Both the position numbers and the translations under genes were made by a program. DNA of 64,000 bases, from the NCBI GenBank assembly GCA_024704765.1, contig JAKMXF010000342.1, forward strand, positions 157,351 to 221,350, written 5' to 3'. The stretch is from Oopsacas minuta. Taxonomy: Eukaryota; Porifera; Hexactinellida; Lyssacinosida; Leucopsacidae. Under the pieces are notes generated by a model, which was not told the origin of the DNA, did not search any database, and was given only the letters and a program-made list of their open reading frames with translations. This document shows positions 20,977-33,660 of this stretch, piece by piece; within the stretch, counting starts at the first letter, position 1; each line of letters starts with the position of its first letter.

Positions 20977-21327
20977 GAAGTTGAGGAAGCTTTAGAAGAC
21001 CTTATTCATGCCAGTAGATTTTCAGAAGATCGATTATTGGTTCAAATAAAATCATTGAATAAAGAAATTGTTCTTTTGGAATTCAATATTAGCAACTTGC
21101 AATCCTTAGCAAATAATCTTGAATATAAAGCAAGAATGTTTTCATATGGCGAATTTAAAGAAGAAGATCAGGACTTTCTCGTAAATATTGATAGAAAGGT
21201 GCAAAACGTTTATGTAAATTGTATTGGACATAACGAAGCGAATATTGGAACATTACAGATGTTGTCGAGTATTGAAAATCGCGTGGAGGAATTATTTGAG
21301 ACTCTTGACTGTCTAAACATTGAAAAG
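20977..21327 (+). CDS. CFAP100: Internal exon of CFAP100/CCDC37-like ciliary protein
   Basis: 117 codons, bounded by an acceptor (tcaattag at 20976) and a donor (aag followed by gtttgt at 21328), both in phase 0. The translation starts EVEEALEDLI, is a heptad-rich coiled coil, and ends with DFLVNIDRKVQNVY, CIGHNEANIGTLQML and SSIENRVEELFETL. This pattern (FL..ID.KV..VY..C, then NEAN..TL.ML..IE.R) is how I recognise CFAP100 (CCDC37, Chlamydomonas MIA1), an axonemal protein that acts with CFAP73 on inner dynein arm f. It joins in phase to the exon at 31251. Upstream exons lie outside or were not found. It is clearly not a transposon gene. Which member of the CCDC37/38 and CFAP73 group it is remains less sure than its being a host coiled-coil gene. 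Confidence 0.75.
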
Positions 21328-22535
21328 GTTTGTTAAGGAATTAGTAAATCTAATATTTAGCGCAGCTCCTATACGGAGATGCTATAATGCCATGGATGAT
21401 GTGCGACGTCATTACAGCCCTTCTTACTTCGCATGGCCTTGCGAAATCTAGCATCCCGAATTTTCATAAAGATCTCTACACATTCGTATACATTGTGGTT
21501 CGGATTTAGCACCACCTCTGGTATGATTTCTTTCTAAAGTTAAAATTTCACACCTTTCTATTCAATATTCAATAGTATGATATAGATTAGGTATCAACGT
21601 GTTGCCAGTGCTAATTGGGTTGCTAGAGTGTAATTTTAACATTTTCAGAGCCTGAATTAACAGTTCACAGATTTGCTTTATGTTATCATATTTTCACACC
21701 TATTTGCATATGTTCAAATGGCCCTAGAGATGGATTTCGTTTCTACTGCTAGTAGGGTGAATGACTATGTAGATTTCAAATTCACATTATTACTTCTATA
21801 TCTACATGTATACTTAAATTATCATTTGGTTAATCATATTTTCACCACTATTTTCATATATTTCAATGTTATTCTAGAATATAGTTTTATCGTTAGCCAG
21901 GACTAAATGATTCCTATTTTGACGTTTTATTATGATAACAGGGGCGACTGAACCTCAATCATTATTGGAACATCTTGCACATTAAATCGGGTATCATAAC
22001 AAGCTAGAAACCTAGTTTGTATGGTTAGCCAAGGGTAATAGATTCGAATTTTGACATTTCGATTCTTATATACGTATATATGCATGCACGGCGTCCTTGA
22101 ACCTCAATTTCTTTTGAAAAATTATGGCCTATGGCAATCTGGCATCAAAACAAGTAGGTTTGTTAGTGGGTCAATGTTAAGATACTCAAAATTTATTTCT
22201 TGCTGAAAAACGAAATCTATTTAGTTGTTTACATTAATTCTATTCAAATGCAGTTCTCCTACACCATGAATAATAATAACTCAAATAGTTTCTCGCAATT
22301 TTTCAGTCATTCTTGGGAAATTCAGAATTCATTAACTCTATTGTTATTGCTAATTTAATAACCAATATATTCAAAATTCATGACTTTCCATCAGTCAATT
22401 ACATTCTTAACATCAGAACATGCTAGATACAGAGATGCATGCATTTTAGGATAGGATGAAGTTGTAAATATTTATATACAATTTTTCTTATTTATTCGTC
22501 TGGAAATCATTTCAAATGCTTGCCATTGAATTCTA

Positions 22536-23843
22536 CAACGGGCGTTCAAAAAGCTCCGACCCTGCCCCATATTTTTGTAACTATACAGAATACACATGTA
22601 CTATTATTATATTTTCTCGAAATAATCACCATTAACGTCTATGACTCGTTGTAAACGATGTAGCCATTTAAAAATACATTAGTATAGTCTTCGGGCGGGA
22701 TGTCTTTTACGGATCTTCAAATTGCGTTTCCTTGGCCTATTCTGGCATCTAAATGCGTGCCTGCAGTTCTTTTTCAACTTTATAAGAGCCAGAAATCAAA
22801 AGAAGCGCGGTCAGGTGAGTGGGGTAGGTGATCTAGCTCAACAACTGTCATTCTATTCAACTCTGACTTTACGAGCTTAGTTTTATGTGGCCGTGCATTA
22901 TCGTACAATAATCACATGCTCCTTCGCTCCCAGTATTTTTTTCCTACTTCTGAGAGGCAACTGTTGGCATAAAAGTCCGCGGTAATTGTCTTCCCTTATG
23001 GCATTTTAATCTGGGCAACTGGGCCATGTGCCCAAAAGAAAATAGAGTGCATGATTTTCTGATCTCTGAAGTCCGGCCTAGGATTGAGAGGAGGCGCCTT
23101 ACCTTTTATGACCCATACCTTATTTCTTTCCTTGCATAGTGGCTCGTCGTATCTTATCCAGGTCTCGTCACCAGTAGTGATTTCTGCCAGCTTCTTGGAT
23201 CCGAGTCTTTATACTCGGAGAGTATTTTTCTTGCACAAGCTACCCGACGGTTTTTTTGGTCCTTTGTAAGGGAATGCGGGATCCACCTCGAACAAATTTC
23301 GGTAACTCTCAGCTCATCGACAAGTATGGAATGAACAGCTCCCGTTGAGATGCCTATACTCATAGCTACTCCTCAACAGTGATATGAGGATCTTCTTCCA
23401 CTCTCCGCAATTTTCAGAGGTGTTACTGTAGAGAGGGCAGATCAGGGACGCCCGATTCGTTCCTCATCCTCCAGTGACTCTCGTCCTTCATGAAACCGTT
23501 TGGCCACTCCTTCACAGTAATAAATGAAAGATTAGCATCTCCATAAACGACTTCCAAGTCAATGAGATAATCTTTTGGGCCAATACCAAGAAGCGTGCAA
23601 ATTTTCATATAGCATCTTTGCTAAAATTTCAAATTTGAAGCCATTTAACGTGAAGAATACAAAGATAGTCATATCTGAGAAATTTGAAATAATCGTACCT
23701 AGAAAATTGTTGACGATATGATGAAAGTTAGAGTAGTCCTGGATAGATAATAGAATAATGTTCATTATGAATACAGATACGTAATATAATATCTTATATC
23801 TTAAATTTTATGACCTAGGTCGGGAACTTTTTAACGTCCAATC
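22536..23843 (-). mobile_element. mariner element with both TIRs
   Basis: The left end caacgggcgttcaaaaagct pairs with the complement of the right end, gattggacgttaaaaagttc, and TA lies outside each end (22534-22535, 23844-23845). Length is about 1.31 kb. Confidence 0.8.
22640..23660 (-). pseudogene. mariner (DD34D) transposase, decayed
   Basis: Minus-strand landmarks: VKEWPNGFMKDE (HTH region) near 23500; IGISTGAVHSIL near 23350; CSRWIPHSLT near 23280; then, in another frame, a GDETWI-type segment near 23160 with the first Asp; FFWAHGPVAQI near 23030; LLYDNARPHKTKL near 22890 with the second Asp; and LPHSPDRASFDFW near 22820 with the third. I count 34 residues between the second and third Asp, so DD34D, true mariner. 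Several frameshifts and stops are present. Confidence 0.75.
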
Positions 23844-24724
23844 TACATTGAATAATTCATACTTTAATACCTCATTTCAATGGCTCATATGTTTTCAACC
23901 ATAACTAAGATTTAGGGAAGCCGTTTGATAGGTTGCGGTCTATGAATATAGAGCCCTATGAATCAGTACGGCAGGTGGGATCTTTGCCCGAATAATTGTT
24001 GCCAAATCATTATTAAGACTCAATTGTGTGCTTGTAAATTTGTTTGTTCAGTCAATTTAAGATTTATGGAATGATATTTCCTTCAATTGGCGATATTGGT
24101 ATAGTAAATAGCTACATTAGGGTAATGTAGTGTGCTTATTCCGTATGTGATATTGTAAACATGTAAACATGTGATGAAAATTTCTTTTCTTGAGATAAAT
24201 TAATTATGTTTTCACACCCTTTTGATATATTTCTATTTGTGCTAGAGAATTCATCTCAACGTATGGTGAGATGTGCTGAATGCCGTACCAATAAGATTTG
24301 CTTCCCATTGTTATATAATGAATGTTTATTATCTCAAATATTCTTTGAATATAGATATATCTGGTAAATATCGATTCAGTGTATTTCATTATAAGGCCCT
24401 AACTTTTTCGGAAATTAGCGCTGATGTCTTTTGAATTATTTATTATATAGGCATTAAAGATGTTCTGAAATCCGAACTTTTCTTCACTCTATTCATTGAT
24501 AGCAATCATCTTGATATCTTAATTTTGATTTTTCTCAATTAGGAAGAATACTAAAATATTTTCGTTCTTAAAAGAACAAGAAAACGCTTAAAGAGAAAAC
24601 CTTAAGTTGCGCACTAGTAGAAACAACAGACTGTCTATTTAGCTGGAAGCCTTAGAATTAACCCTTCAATCCTTAAGGACGAAATTATTAGAAGGATCTA
24701 GGGATAAAAAAGGATCGACTATTC

Positions 24725-24960
24725 CAAAATAATGTTAATATTCGATATTCTATCCTTATGGAATCTATAAAAAAGACCCTTCTTTCAGGCCAAATTATAA
24801 TCTTAGGCCATTCGTTCAAGGTGAGTGATAATATTGATTTTCTAGCCTGATGGTATCATTGAAGAAAGACCCTTCGTTCAGATCAAGTGATAATATTAGA
24901 CGTTCGAGCGAAATGGAATCATTAAAGAAATTCCCATTATTCCGTGAAGAGGACAAACCC
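24725..24960. repeat. Decayed minisatellite, about three units of 60-95 bp
   Basis: Each unit contains (g/t)(a/t)taatatt(c/g)(a/g) followed by atgg(a/t)atc(a/t), aaaga(c/a)ccctt and a ttca-type end. Copies start near 24731, 24826 and 24889. No open frame spans them. Confidence 0.55.
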
Positions 24961-25576
24961 GAGTCCAGCTCCTAATGGAGAAGAAACGTGCATAATCTTC
25001 TTTTAATAGAGCTGAGAGAATTCAGAGGGCTGCTATAATGAGGTAAGAATGGCCTGATCCTCTCGAAATTAACAATGATCTTTGACCTCTGCAGGTGTTT
25101 AATATTTCTGTTATCTATTTATTATGCTATAATTACCAATTCAGAACTAAGTATGTATTTGGATACTAAGAGATTTAGTTTTTTATTAATAGATGGATAG
25201 ATATATAGGATCAGATACCGTGTTTTCAAATTATATGCTTTCTAAATCTCATACCTATGAAATTAATGATTAACCAGAATATTCTTTTGTTCCTGAGGTA
25301 TTACTTCAGATGTCTAATTTAAAATTGCATAACTGTTCTGTTTGTTGGCGGGACATCCTGATTTTCTGACCTAACTGCCAATGAGGCTAATGTCTTGGCA
25401 AAACCCTTAATTGTTGCTCTATTTTGTAGCCCAGTCCAATGCAAATATACTACATCCGACGATGTCCAGCACGATTAGTCCCTTCTGTCCCGCTTTTTCT
25501 TTCAAGGCGAACATATACTTGTAAACAAGGTGTTAAGAAATTGATGTCACTTTTATAACACGTACCATTCTCTAGT

Positions 25577-26720
25577 TTAATCTAAATAGATATGGTATTT
25601 ATTTCCTATGTAACCTTCATGCAGTTTTAGACATTTTCTAATTCGACCAGGCATTAAAGCTATGAGTCTTCCTACTGTCTTCGGTGAGATTTCCTTCCAG
25701 CTCAAATTTAACTGGATATCTAAAACTTTTAGGTTGGTTGCGCTCCATTGCATCCAGGTTGGTTTGCAAATGCCCAGAGGTTTTTGATAGGATTTAAGTC
25801 TGATGAGTTCGGAGGTCATAGTTTTTTTGTCCAAAAAGCTGCCATACTGTTTTTCAACCACTCCTAGCTTCTTTTGGAAGTATGTGTCGGGGCCCCATCT
25901 TGTTGAAAAATTGCTTGCGACCTATCTGGCAACAATTTTCTCTCTAGGATGGTCGCAGAATTTCTCTTTCGAAGTAAGCTGGATGTTAAAGTCTTTTTCA
26001 ATATGACTTCCACATAATAGTCTGATGTCACAGTTTGTCTGTGGGGGATTATAAGGAGGTCTGTGGGTCTTGATATGACATCACGCCCCATTCCATGATT
26101 TTCCAGGATATTTGACTTTTCAATGGGAGGGACACCGACCCTGGATTTCGCCCATACACTGTCGTTTTGCTTATTCGGAGTGTGGAATTGCCCAAAAGAG
26201 GACTCATCTGAGAATAAGACTCTTTCCAGGTGTAAATTGACCTATTCTTCCTTTCATTGCAGAATTTTAGCCGAGCTGTCCTCTGTTTTTCTGTCAATAT
26301 GAGTTGAACCTGTGGTTTGTAGGATCGAAGGTTGAGATTTTTGCGTAAGTACTAGTGTACTGTCACATGAGAAATAGAAAACCCCTATATTTGAGATTCT
26401 TGGAGAAATATCGTGTAGACTTCATCTTATACCCATTGTCTTAGCAATTACCTTTTCAGGTTACATAGTGACGGTCGTTTCCTTCGACAGCCCTTCCTGT
26501 TCTGTAGTGACTCATCTGCCTTGAACCTCAGCAACCAGTATCGAATGGTACGAATATATACTCCTACAACTTTAGCGATCTCATGAATCAACATACCCGC
26601 TCCTATCAAGGAAACTGCATGTGTATGGGTATTTGGAGTCACTTCTTTACCCATATCAATTTCTAGTATCTTATTGATAGTATTCTTTGACAAATTGAGT
26701 ATTTTGAGTAGAAGTAATTT
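25577..26720 (-). pseudogene. Tc1-like transposase with DD37E-type spacing, decayed
   Basis: Minus-strand landmarks: IAKVVGVYIRTIRYWLLRFK (HTH, near 26570), NRKGCRRKRPSL, TEKQRTARLKFCNE, VYGRNPGS (near 26160), WGVMSYQ, IFQQDGAPTHTSKRS near 25880 with the second Asp, and NSSDLNPIKNLW near 25790. I count 37 residues from that Asp to the third position, which is Lys here instead of Glu. Two stops lie between them. The tail GRLIALMPGRIRKCLKLH is typical for the family. No convincing TIR was found at either side. Confidence 0.7.
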
Positions 26721-26849
26721 GGAAATTAACTGAAATCTAATAGTTGAAGTATTTTGAGTATGATAATGGAGTTAAAACGTGATTCATCAATTGATATTGT
26801 GGCTCTTTTCATTTCCAAAAGGCCTACAATTGTTGTTCAATTTGTATTA

Positions 26850-26990
26850 CTCCGGGTAGGGGAACCAATTTTGACCCTTCATTTGTATTCGTATCAACGA
26901 GTTTTGGTTGTATGTTAGAAATAGTTCTTGTGCAATTTTATCGTATAGTTGTTGTCCCAGCATCTCTCATCGTGCGTTAGTAATGTTGGA
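26850..26990 (+). repeat. Dispersed repeat, copy A of the pair with 50000-50122
   Basis: Shared landmarks with 49997-50122, in the same orientation, are aaccaattttga, ttcatttgtattcgtatcaa, atgttagaaa, atcg(t/c)atagttgttg(t/a) and gtgcgttagtaatgttggaa. Function and family unknown. Confidence 0.7.
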
Positions 26991-27356
26991 ACTTCCCTGT
27001 GTCATTTATCAATTAATTTCCACCTCCATATAACTGTTCTTGTTGAGATTTATGATCTTTTTGATATATTTATGGAAATAATATAATATATACGAAATAT
27101 GTCCGAACAACTCCATGACAATGCCTGGCTAGCTTGATTATATATTTACCTATCTATACACAGAAATATAGTGATTTCCCTAGATCATTTGTCATGGGGT
27201 TCAAGCTCCTAGACGTACTGGTTCCTATTGAGATTAACAGTTTTTGCGATATATTTATGGATTTACGCATACTTGTCTTCTGATTCCGGTATCAATATAA
27301 TGGATCCAGGAATCTGAATTGATTCAAATTTATACTTCTCCTCATGGTCAAATTCA

Positions 27357-27596
27357 TTGAGCATTTTTTTCTTTCGTACCTCTTTTAATTTATATCTATA
27401 TGACTGCAAAGAGACTAGACATCTATGTTTATACAAGGATGACTTTGCCTATGTAAGAATGAAACCAAGCAACATTGGTGTTGGGTTTGCGTTGTGTAGG
27501 ATCCGCCAATTTGATATTTGTATGACCAGAGATGGAAAACATGAAATCAACCGGCGGCTAAAGACTGCTAAACATGAATGTATGCTAAATGGATAA
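27357..27596 (+). pseudogene. Possible hAT N-terminal zinc-finger fragment
   Basis: A 79-codon frame whose second half reads GFALCRIRQFDICMTR then KHEINRRLKTAKHECM. The layout C-(5)-F-(n)-H-(3-5)-H after a TAKH motif resembles the BED-like finger at the start of some hAT/ZMYM transposases. Only one Cys of the expected pair is present, and no transposase core follows, so the call is weak. Confidence 0.35.
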
Positions 27597-28359
27597 ACAA
27601 TCTTCTGTGCCTACTACACTTATTTATGTACCAGAACCAAGACTTCTGCTAGTATTAGTCACTCCTTTGGCACCAACTTTATAGGTCTAGTCAGTGATAA
27701 ATGCCCCTTTGGACCATTTTCGATAGTTTGTGATGGAGGCAACCTTATCATAGATCTTAAATATTTTACTATACTCGTGAGATATTGGTACAAACAACCA
27801 TGATATTAACTGTTTCTGGCAATCCTAATTTGTAAGATTGCAACTTTTATAAATCTATTTAATGTTCTAATCACTGTTTTAATGAACTTACGCTTTATTG
27901 GGAAAGTGTGATCGATTTCCGTCGGATACCGCAAACGTTAAAGTTGTACACGTAACTATGTACTCAGTTGAATACGCGAAAAGCAACCACGCTTTATCAG
28001 CCTCAGGTATTTGTGCCACTTGACTCACTTGTGTGTAACTACTGCACTAAAATATATCCCTATATATTTGGATGCTCTACTTATTGATTATATATTTTTA
28101 TCACTTTAAGTATATTGTAAAGAGTTAAATATTAAGAATCTTCAGTGATGCAAGCAGGGTTTGAGTAATTCAACTAGTGAGAGTTGAAATACTGCTACCA
28201 GGTATTTCAGCCTACTTCGGTGCCTCAAATTCTTGCTTAAATAGTGTCCAGCCTGATAGCATATTTTGACAGGCAAATAGATTTAGAAACAAAGTGTTAA
28301 AATAGTCGAGGACTCTTTAAATAGTTTGGGGTAAAATTAATTGTACACTTTTACACTTC

Positions 28360-29460
28360 GCTATCAGTCACCCAACAAATTTACTCTAATATTTGAAACT
28401 CATGCAGCCGTATCGGGTAGCATTAATCAGGATACAATCTTTCTTCCTCGTGGTAGTACAGGTAATATTTTCAAATCTGAAATATTTATGGCTATAGCTG
28501 ATATTCTAACTTAACAAAAAATGAACTTGATACCTAGAATTAGTTTAGTGATTGGGAATGACACTTTAGACCATATTTTAGAGTTTGAATGTGAAATATA
28601 TGGCGCGTTACTGGGGAATACAGGTGTACGATGATCTTCGCTTGTTTGATGAAACTGTTGTCTCAAAAGATACCTGCCAATTTCCCTCACAGGAATGATA
28701 CATTAAGCGATTTAGCGTTTCTTAACCTCATAATCATGTATATTATTGTATCCAATCCATTACACACCTCTGTACACAATTCATGACTACTACCTCTGAG
28801 GAAATGATCAAATATTTGGAGAGTTTGTTACTTACAACGTTGCTCCAAATAATCAGCTGACATCATATAATCCAACTGCTATAGCTGCTATTGAACATTT
28901 CTGGTCATCAATTGGCACATTAGAAGTGGTTACTTCAGTATATACTTCTGATTCCCCTATTGCTTACTCTCACTTATCAATACTTTCAAATATTCTTATT
29001 ATCCTTCCGCATTCTATGGTTAAACAGTTGAAAGTGATTCCAGTTCTTCATTGAGCCCATCCACAAACTTGTGATCTACTCAGTATGTACCACCCTGAAC
29101 AATGGTATTCAGCCATTGCTAATATTTATACACAAATAGTATTAATCTCGCCTATTATTGAGCCAATGCTGCAAAACTGTAAGATAAGGACTATATCAAA
29201 TGTAAAGTCTACATTCTGCGTAATTGAAAACTTCAATATATAGATTTCCTATTCGATACTGAGTGATAATGATGAAAATTGTCAACTTATGAAACATTGT
29301 GTCACTATACACCATTTACAGCAATTATACATATTGTTATAGGTTTCACTGAGTGACCACAGTGTCCCAAATGGCAATTTAGTGAAAATAGAGATGAAGA
29401 GTCAGACACTATACATTCTTTCATTCAAGAGATCATCAATGAAGAGTTGAGTAACATAAC
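28360..29460 (+). pseudogene. Unrecognised decayed coding repeat
   Basis: Fragments of open sequence with coding character: THAAVSGSINQDTIFLPRG near 28405, FGEFVTYNVAPNNQL near 28815, and SYNPTAIAAIEHFWSS near 28865, running on to about 29055. Part of the end (29120-29290) resembles 62970-63120, so it belongs to a repeated family. I do not recognise the protein. Confidence 0.35.
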
Positions 29461-31250
29461 AACTACCAAGACACTGTTGAAGTAATTACCTTCCTTTCTT
29501 TGTATATATGTATCTCGGTCTGTACTCAAGAATATCGATTGTGAAGAATGCAATAAAGGGGGCCTCAATTTACCAACATCGTGACTAAATAACTACACAC
29601 AGTTTGCTTTTTCTGTTCTTGAATATCTGGAACAAAGAATACGTACTAGAATTTGAAATTCCCTCAGAAGTTGTAGCTTAGAGTATCTTCAATTGGTTAT
29701 GGTCAGATTGGGACGATTGCTTTAATTCAATGTTGCCTCTCATATAGGGCCCCAAATTCGTTTCGCCTCCATGCACCAATGGATTTAAGATTTTGAATAG
29801 CTAATTCGTCGTTTTCCAGTGCATCTCTCTCGAAAACCTTCATTCACTCTAAATATCTGGGAAGTATTTATTCTTCAATCTAGTCTGAGAGACCCCCTAC
29901 TCTCTAGCGACCCCAGAATCTTCCTATGCAAACTTTTGAGGGAATCGGATTAATCAGAGATGAGAAATCCTAGGGCAACCAACCGCCAGCTTTGGATCAT
30001 GGATCTTTCGTCGAATCTTGAAATTTAACTTGTTCTATTTTCATATACATATGTTGTATATTATAAGTCACTCCACTCATTAATCGTATCTACGTATATA
30101 TACAATTCATTTTGTTTACACGAAGCAAATCATGTATTTGTGATTGTATTTTGAATGCTCTCTAAGATAAATTATTCAAATTTTAACATTCATCATGAAA
30201 ACAGTACTTTTCCAATTCAATGTATGGAAATAACACAAGAATGTGGAAAAATACAAATTCCTTTAATTATTATATTCCTAGCTATTCTTAGTTATCTAAT
30301 ACATTTACTCTGTCTATCTGGCCTGAAAGATACCTACTTCCTATTAATACCCAAATTATACTCAGCATTATTGTTTCCTACTAAATATTTCAGGCATTTA
30401 ACTGGAAATTTCTTACTACTACCTTGAGTAATTTAATTAAAAATTTGTAAACAAATCCTTTATTTATTTCTAACCCGGCCTTAGTCGTTGACTTACAGTC
30501 CGATATGAAAACCCTAACTGGCCACTAGGAATATCTAGACTATCACCTGCAACTATAAGTAGCATAATCTTCATGATAATATCATTAACCAAACTTAGTT
30601 TTTGTTCAGCTTCCACGAATTGAGTAAATAACATTTTGTCACCTAAATCATTTGGTGTTTACAAGGGTACTCGAGTCATCAATGGATATCTAGCAGTGGT
30701 GGTTTTATGGGCTGCATGGAGTGCTGAAGCACCCCTAATATTTTTCGTGAAAGTGTAGTCATTAGTGAGTCAAAATATTTTTCGAGTATGATAATGGTGA
30801 CAAAGTAACTTATGAAATGGGATCCAAGTTGAAAATACAGCTACGATATCACAGTGAGTAACTGTGAAATATTTTCATTTGAGTTTGTCATCTTTCTCTC
30901 ATGTTAATTTATTGTTCCCTCTAATGTCTTCACATAAATCAAGTATTGATAAATTTAATATTTTTGGTTATAGATTATGGGCATGTGTTTATCGCGCTTA
31001 GACATGCAAATTGACAAGGTTGAGTAACGTATAATGACTGAGAAGTTCATGTGGGCATTTAATCTTGGTACAAAGAGGTAATAAGCCCTGAAACGGTTTA
31101 TGACCACTGCTTAAGTGGAGGGCAACCATCAACTCGAACAGATTTCGATTTCCAGTGAATATTCGGTTTGCTTTCTGTTGCCTGTAGTTCAAATCATGCT
31201 CAATATTTCTACCCTTAAGAAATTCTATTATTTTTCCTATATTTCTTTAG
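29461..31250. other. Intron tail, with a possible hAT-like terminus
   Basis: No gene recognised. A 90-codon hydrophobic frame at 30155-30427 has no known motif. Near 30695 the sequence cagtggtggttttatgggct followed by gctgaagcacccc looks like a left hAT terminus; no partner end was found. Confidence 0.4.
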
Positions 31251-31499
31251 GTGAAAAACGCTGAATTAGCAAGAGCTAAGCAAAGACGTATATTAATGCG
31301 AGAAAGGAAAATTGAAGAAGAAAGATATCATCAAGATGAAAGAATGAAAAAATCTCTGGCGAGATCCAGAGCTAATCCAAGAATCATAACAGGACGAAAA
31401 TTATTATTTAGGTCTAATCCCCCAAAGATGCAACATTATGAACCTCTTTCGGGTCAGCGAGATCGTGAAGAAGAAGATCATTTGTATTTCTTTTCATAG
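31251..31499 (+). CDS. CFAP100: Last exon of CFAP100/CCDC37-like protein
   Basis: Preceded by a clean acceptor (atatttctttag) in phase 0, matching the donor phase at 21327. It encodes 82 residues and a TAG. The start is a charged helix (ELARAKQRRILMRERKIEEE, then HQDERMKKSLARSRANP), followed by TGRKLLFRSNPPK and a short acidic tail ending YFFS. The GRKLxFRSxPP motif after an EERxxKxLxRAxA helix is what I know from the C-terminus of CFAP100. It lies downstream of the coiled-coil exon in the same orientation, which supports one gene. No polyadenylation signal stands out in the next 200 bases. Confidence 0.75.
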   Translation: MKNAELARAKQRRILMRERKIEEERYHQDERMKKSLARSRANPRIITGRKLLFRSNPPKMQHYEPLSGQRDREEEDHLYFFS

Positions 31500-32510
31500 T
31501 GGATGATTGATAAATGTATATTCACTAATTCCAGTTATGCCCTATGTTATCATGCCATCATGTGCATACTGATTATATCCTCCTGGGGAAGAAAGATTAT
31601 ATTGCTATGCGCTTTCAATAGTATCCGGCCTAATACCATGCAACTTTAGTTCGTTCTGAATTGTAACAATTTACGGATTCCGCTCTGAAATTTAGCGGAT
31701 TACAACTAGGAAATTTGTGATCTGATTTTATTTAATAATGCGGGAATCGTCAATTTTTACGCGATTTGTGGAGACAGTGCTTAAATTTTAAGTTCCTATT
31801 CATCTACGATAGTGAAGTTCGAGCATATTCGGTAATTGAAAGAGTATTGAAAAGTGTAATGTCATTCTGACCTGATTTTTGTTCCAGTTTGGCCCATTTT
31901 GTCCACAGGAACTTTTATATCTGTGATTGTGTCCTCCCAGGTTGTGATGTTTTGCCTCATTTGAAATTGAGAATAGCTCCTTGAGTACTCAAAATATATA
32001 CAACTTATTATGATATTTTGAGGAATTAGAGGTTAGATAAAGGTTTCCAAGGTGCAATAAAAATTCAAAAATTACAAAAACCATATACAATTCGTTCTTT
32101 ATTCTAGATTTAATTGCCAAAATCCGTGCATGTCAATTTTTAATAATTATTAAGCAATTTAATTAATGCATTCGCAACCGCCTAACCCATCTGCAACCTT
32201 TTCTGCTTCTTGCAGACCTATTTTGTGGTATTCGTTGAGTTCGGGGACCGCCAAACAAAAATTCGTAGTATGTATCTACTTTACTTTGTGGATATACTTT
32301 GTCAAGTGGTAAATGTACACATTGTATAATACTAATTATGAATCCTATTATGGTTAAGAGATATATTAAATTTTGCCCAGAGCTTGGACACCTTTTGTTA
32401 GCTTTATGTATTCCGTTGTCTTAGTATTGAGGGCAATTCGTAAGTCATTGTTGATGTTCAAACGATTTCATAATTTGGGATTTATTATTGTCACATATAT
32501 AAATGCATTT
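31500..32510. other. Downstream spacer, nothing recognised
   Basis: AT-rich, with short open frames only and no terminal repeat or motif that I recognise. Confidence 0.5.
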
Positions 32511-33660
32511 TCACAATGGTATGTAGTTGTCAATGGAAGGATTGTATCGAGAATCGCTATATAGTGGAGAGATTTCGTGCCAGTTCCGGACCTTGTACTT
32601 GACGCGCCAGAAATCAACATAAGCAAATTTCTCAATATGTGGATTTCCAGGAGTAGTTACTTGAATATTAATGAGTTCCTCTTGTACCAGTATTTCTAAT
32701 CCAGCAACATCGTCAGTAGTAGCTGTAAACCGGTTTGCAACAAAATTGAGCTTACCTGTATACTGAATTTCATCTAATTGAATATTCATTTCTTGATTCA
32801 AATTGGTTATATGTTCCAAATATTATTGATAATTCAATTAGCAGATCAATTTCCCCATGTTCTAACTTTGTTCTCCTTAGTCGCATACGTCGAGAAAAAC
32901 TCATCATTACTTTTGACATGTTATCATGGTGATTTATCTCCTTGGAGTTTATGATTGATTTTATTCTAGCGTTCAAAAATTTCGAAGAGATAGTCCAAGC
33001 GTATGAGAAATGGAATCATTTCCAGTGTACATTCTATTCACTATTGATTTCTTTTAAAAACTTAAAAGATTTTCACTCGGAATTCAAATACTCTACCCAT
33101 CACACGACCCCATGACAGCCCTCTCACTTCCGTGTGAAGAAGTAGATTCTGATTGATTTCATCTGCGCCAAGTCCTTCCAATATTCCAGAGTGGGTTGAG
33201 AGTTCTCGCTTTATGAGATTATCCACTTTGATGCATATGTTACACATCATTCAATCCTGGGAAGAGTTTTTTTGAGACCAGTGCCTGTCTGTGAACGGAA
33301 CAGTAGACAATCCATCATTGAGCTGCTACTCCTTTAAATCCTGCATTGAAGCCTTCATGTTACCTATTATGAAGCATCTCCATCGCTGCAACAAGCAACA
33401 AGAACACATAATTCTGATTATAACTTCAGAAATAACTATCCACTGCTCAAAAAATGTGCCATTTGTGTTCTTGGAAGCTTCATTGAGTAAGGATTATCAT
33501 TCTTAAGTTTTGTATTTGCTATAGATCGAACATGTAGAAGGGCTTCTGATGTTATGGTGGTGGTCTCATTAAATTGTATTCTAAAATTATCAGATGCGAG
33601 AATTTCACATAACTTTCTCGGCAATTCATTGCCATGTAACGGATTTGTCGTTTAACCCTT
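32511..33660 (-). pseudogene. hAT transposase (SCAND3/ZBED5/FAM200-like), decayed
   Basis: Minus-strand landmarks: SDNFRIQFNETTTITSEALL near 33580, in place of the usual DEST/DETT segment with the first Asp (here Asn-Glu); a stretch near 33300 with FTDRHWSQKNSSQD; VDNLIKRELSTH; LLLHTEVRGLSWGRVMGRVF near 33110, the HTEVRWLSRG hallmark of this hAT group with two changes; then FSRRMRLRRTKLEHG and HITNLNQEMNIQLDEIQ. Many stops and shifts are present. The 3' part (about 32640-32935) is nearly identical to 49715-49995, so the two regions are copies of one element. Confidence 0.7.
32645..32935 (-). repeat. hAT segment duplicated at 49715-49995
   Basis: By eye only a few substitutions in about 280 bp separate the two copies, with identical stretches longer than 100 bp. 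The similarity ends exactly where the other copy meets the N at 49996. Confidence 0.9.

Larger units (their letters stand above)
21328..31250 (+). other. Intron of about 9.9 kb in the CFAP100-like gene
   Basis: Starts gtttgt and ends ttctttag, with phase 0 on both sides. It holds a mariner (22536-23843), a minisatellite (24725-24960), a Tc1-like element (25577-26720), a dispersed repeat (26850-26990), a possible hAT finger fragment (27450-27600) and a decayed coding stretch (28360-29460). The rest (21328-22535, 23844-24724, 27601-28359, 29461-31250) shows no gene. The intron could contain further small exons that I cannot see. Confidence 0.65.

Noticed and set aside
30155-30427. Small membrane protein gene
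   Set aside because: The hydrophobic 90-codon frame lies in the intron and has no motif or start context to support it.
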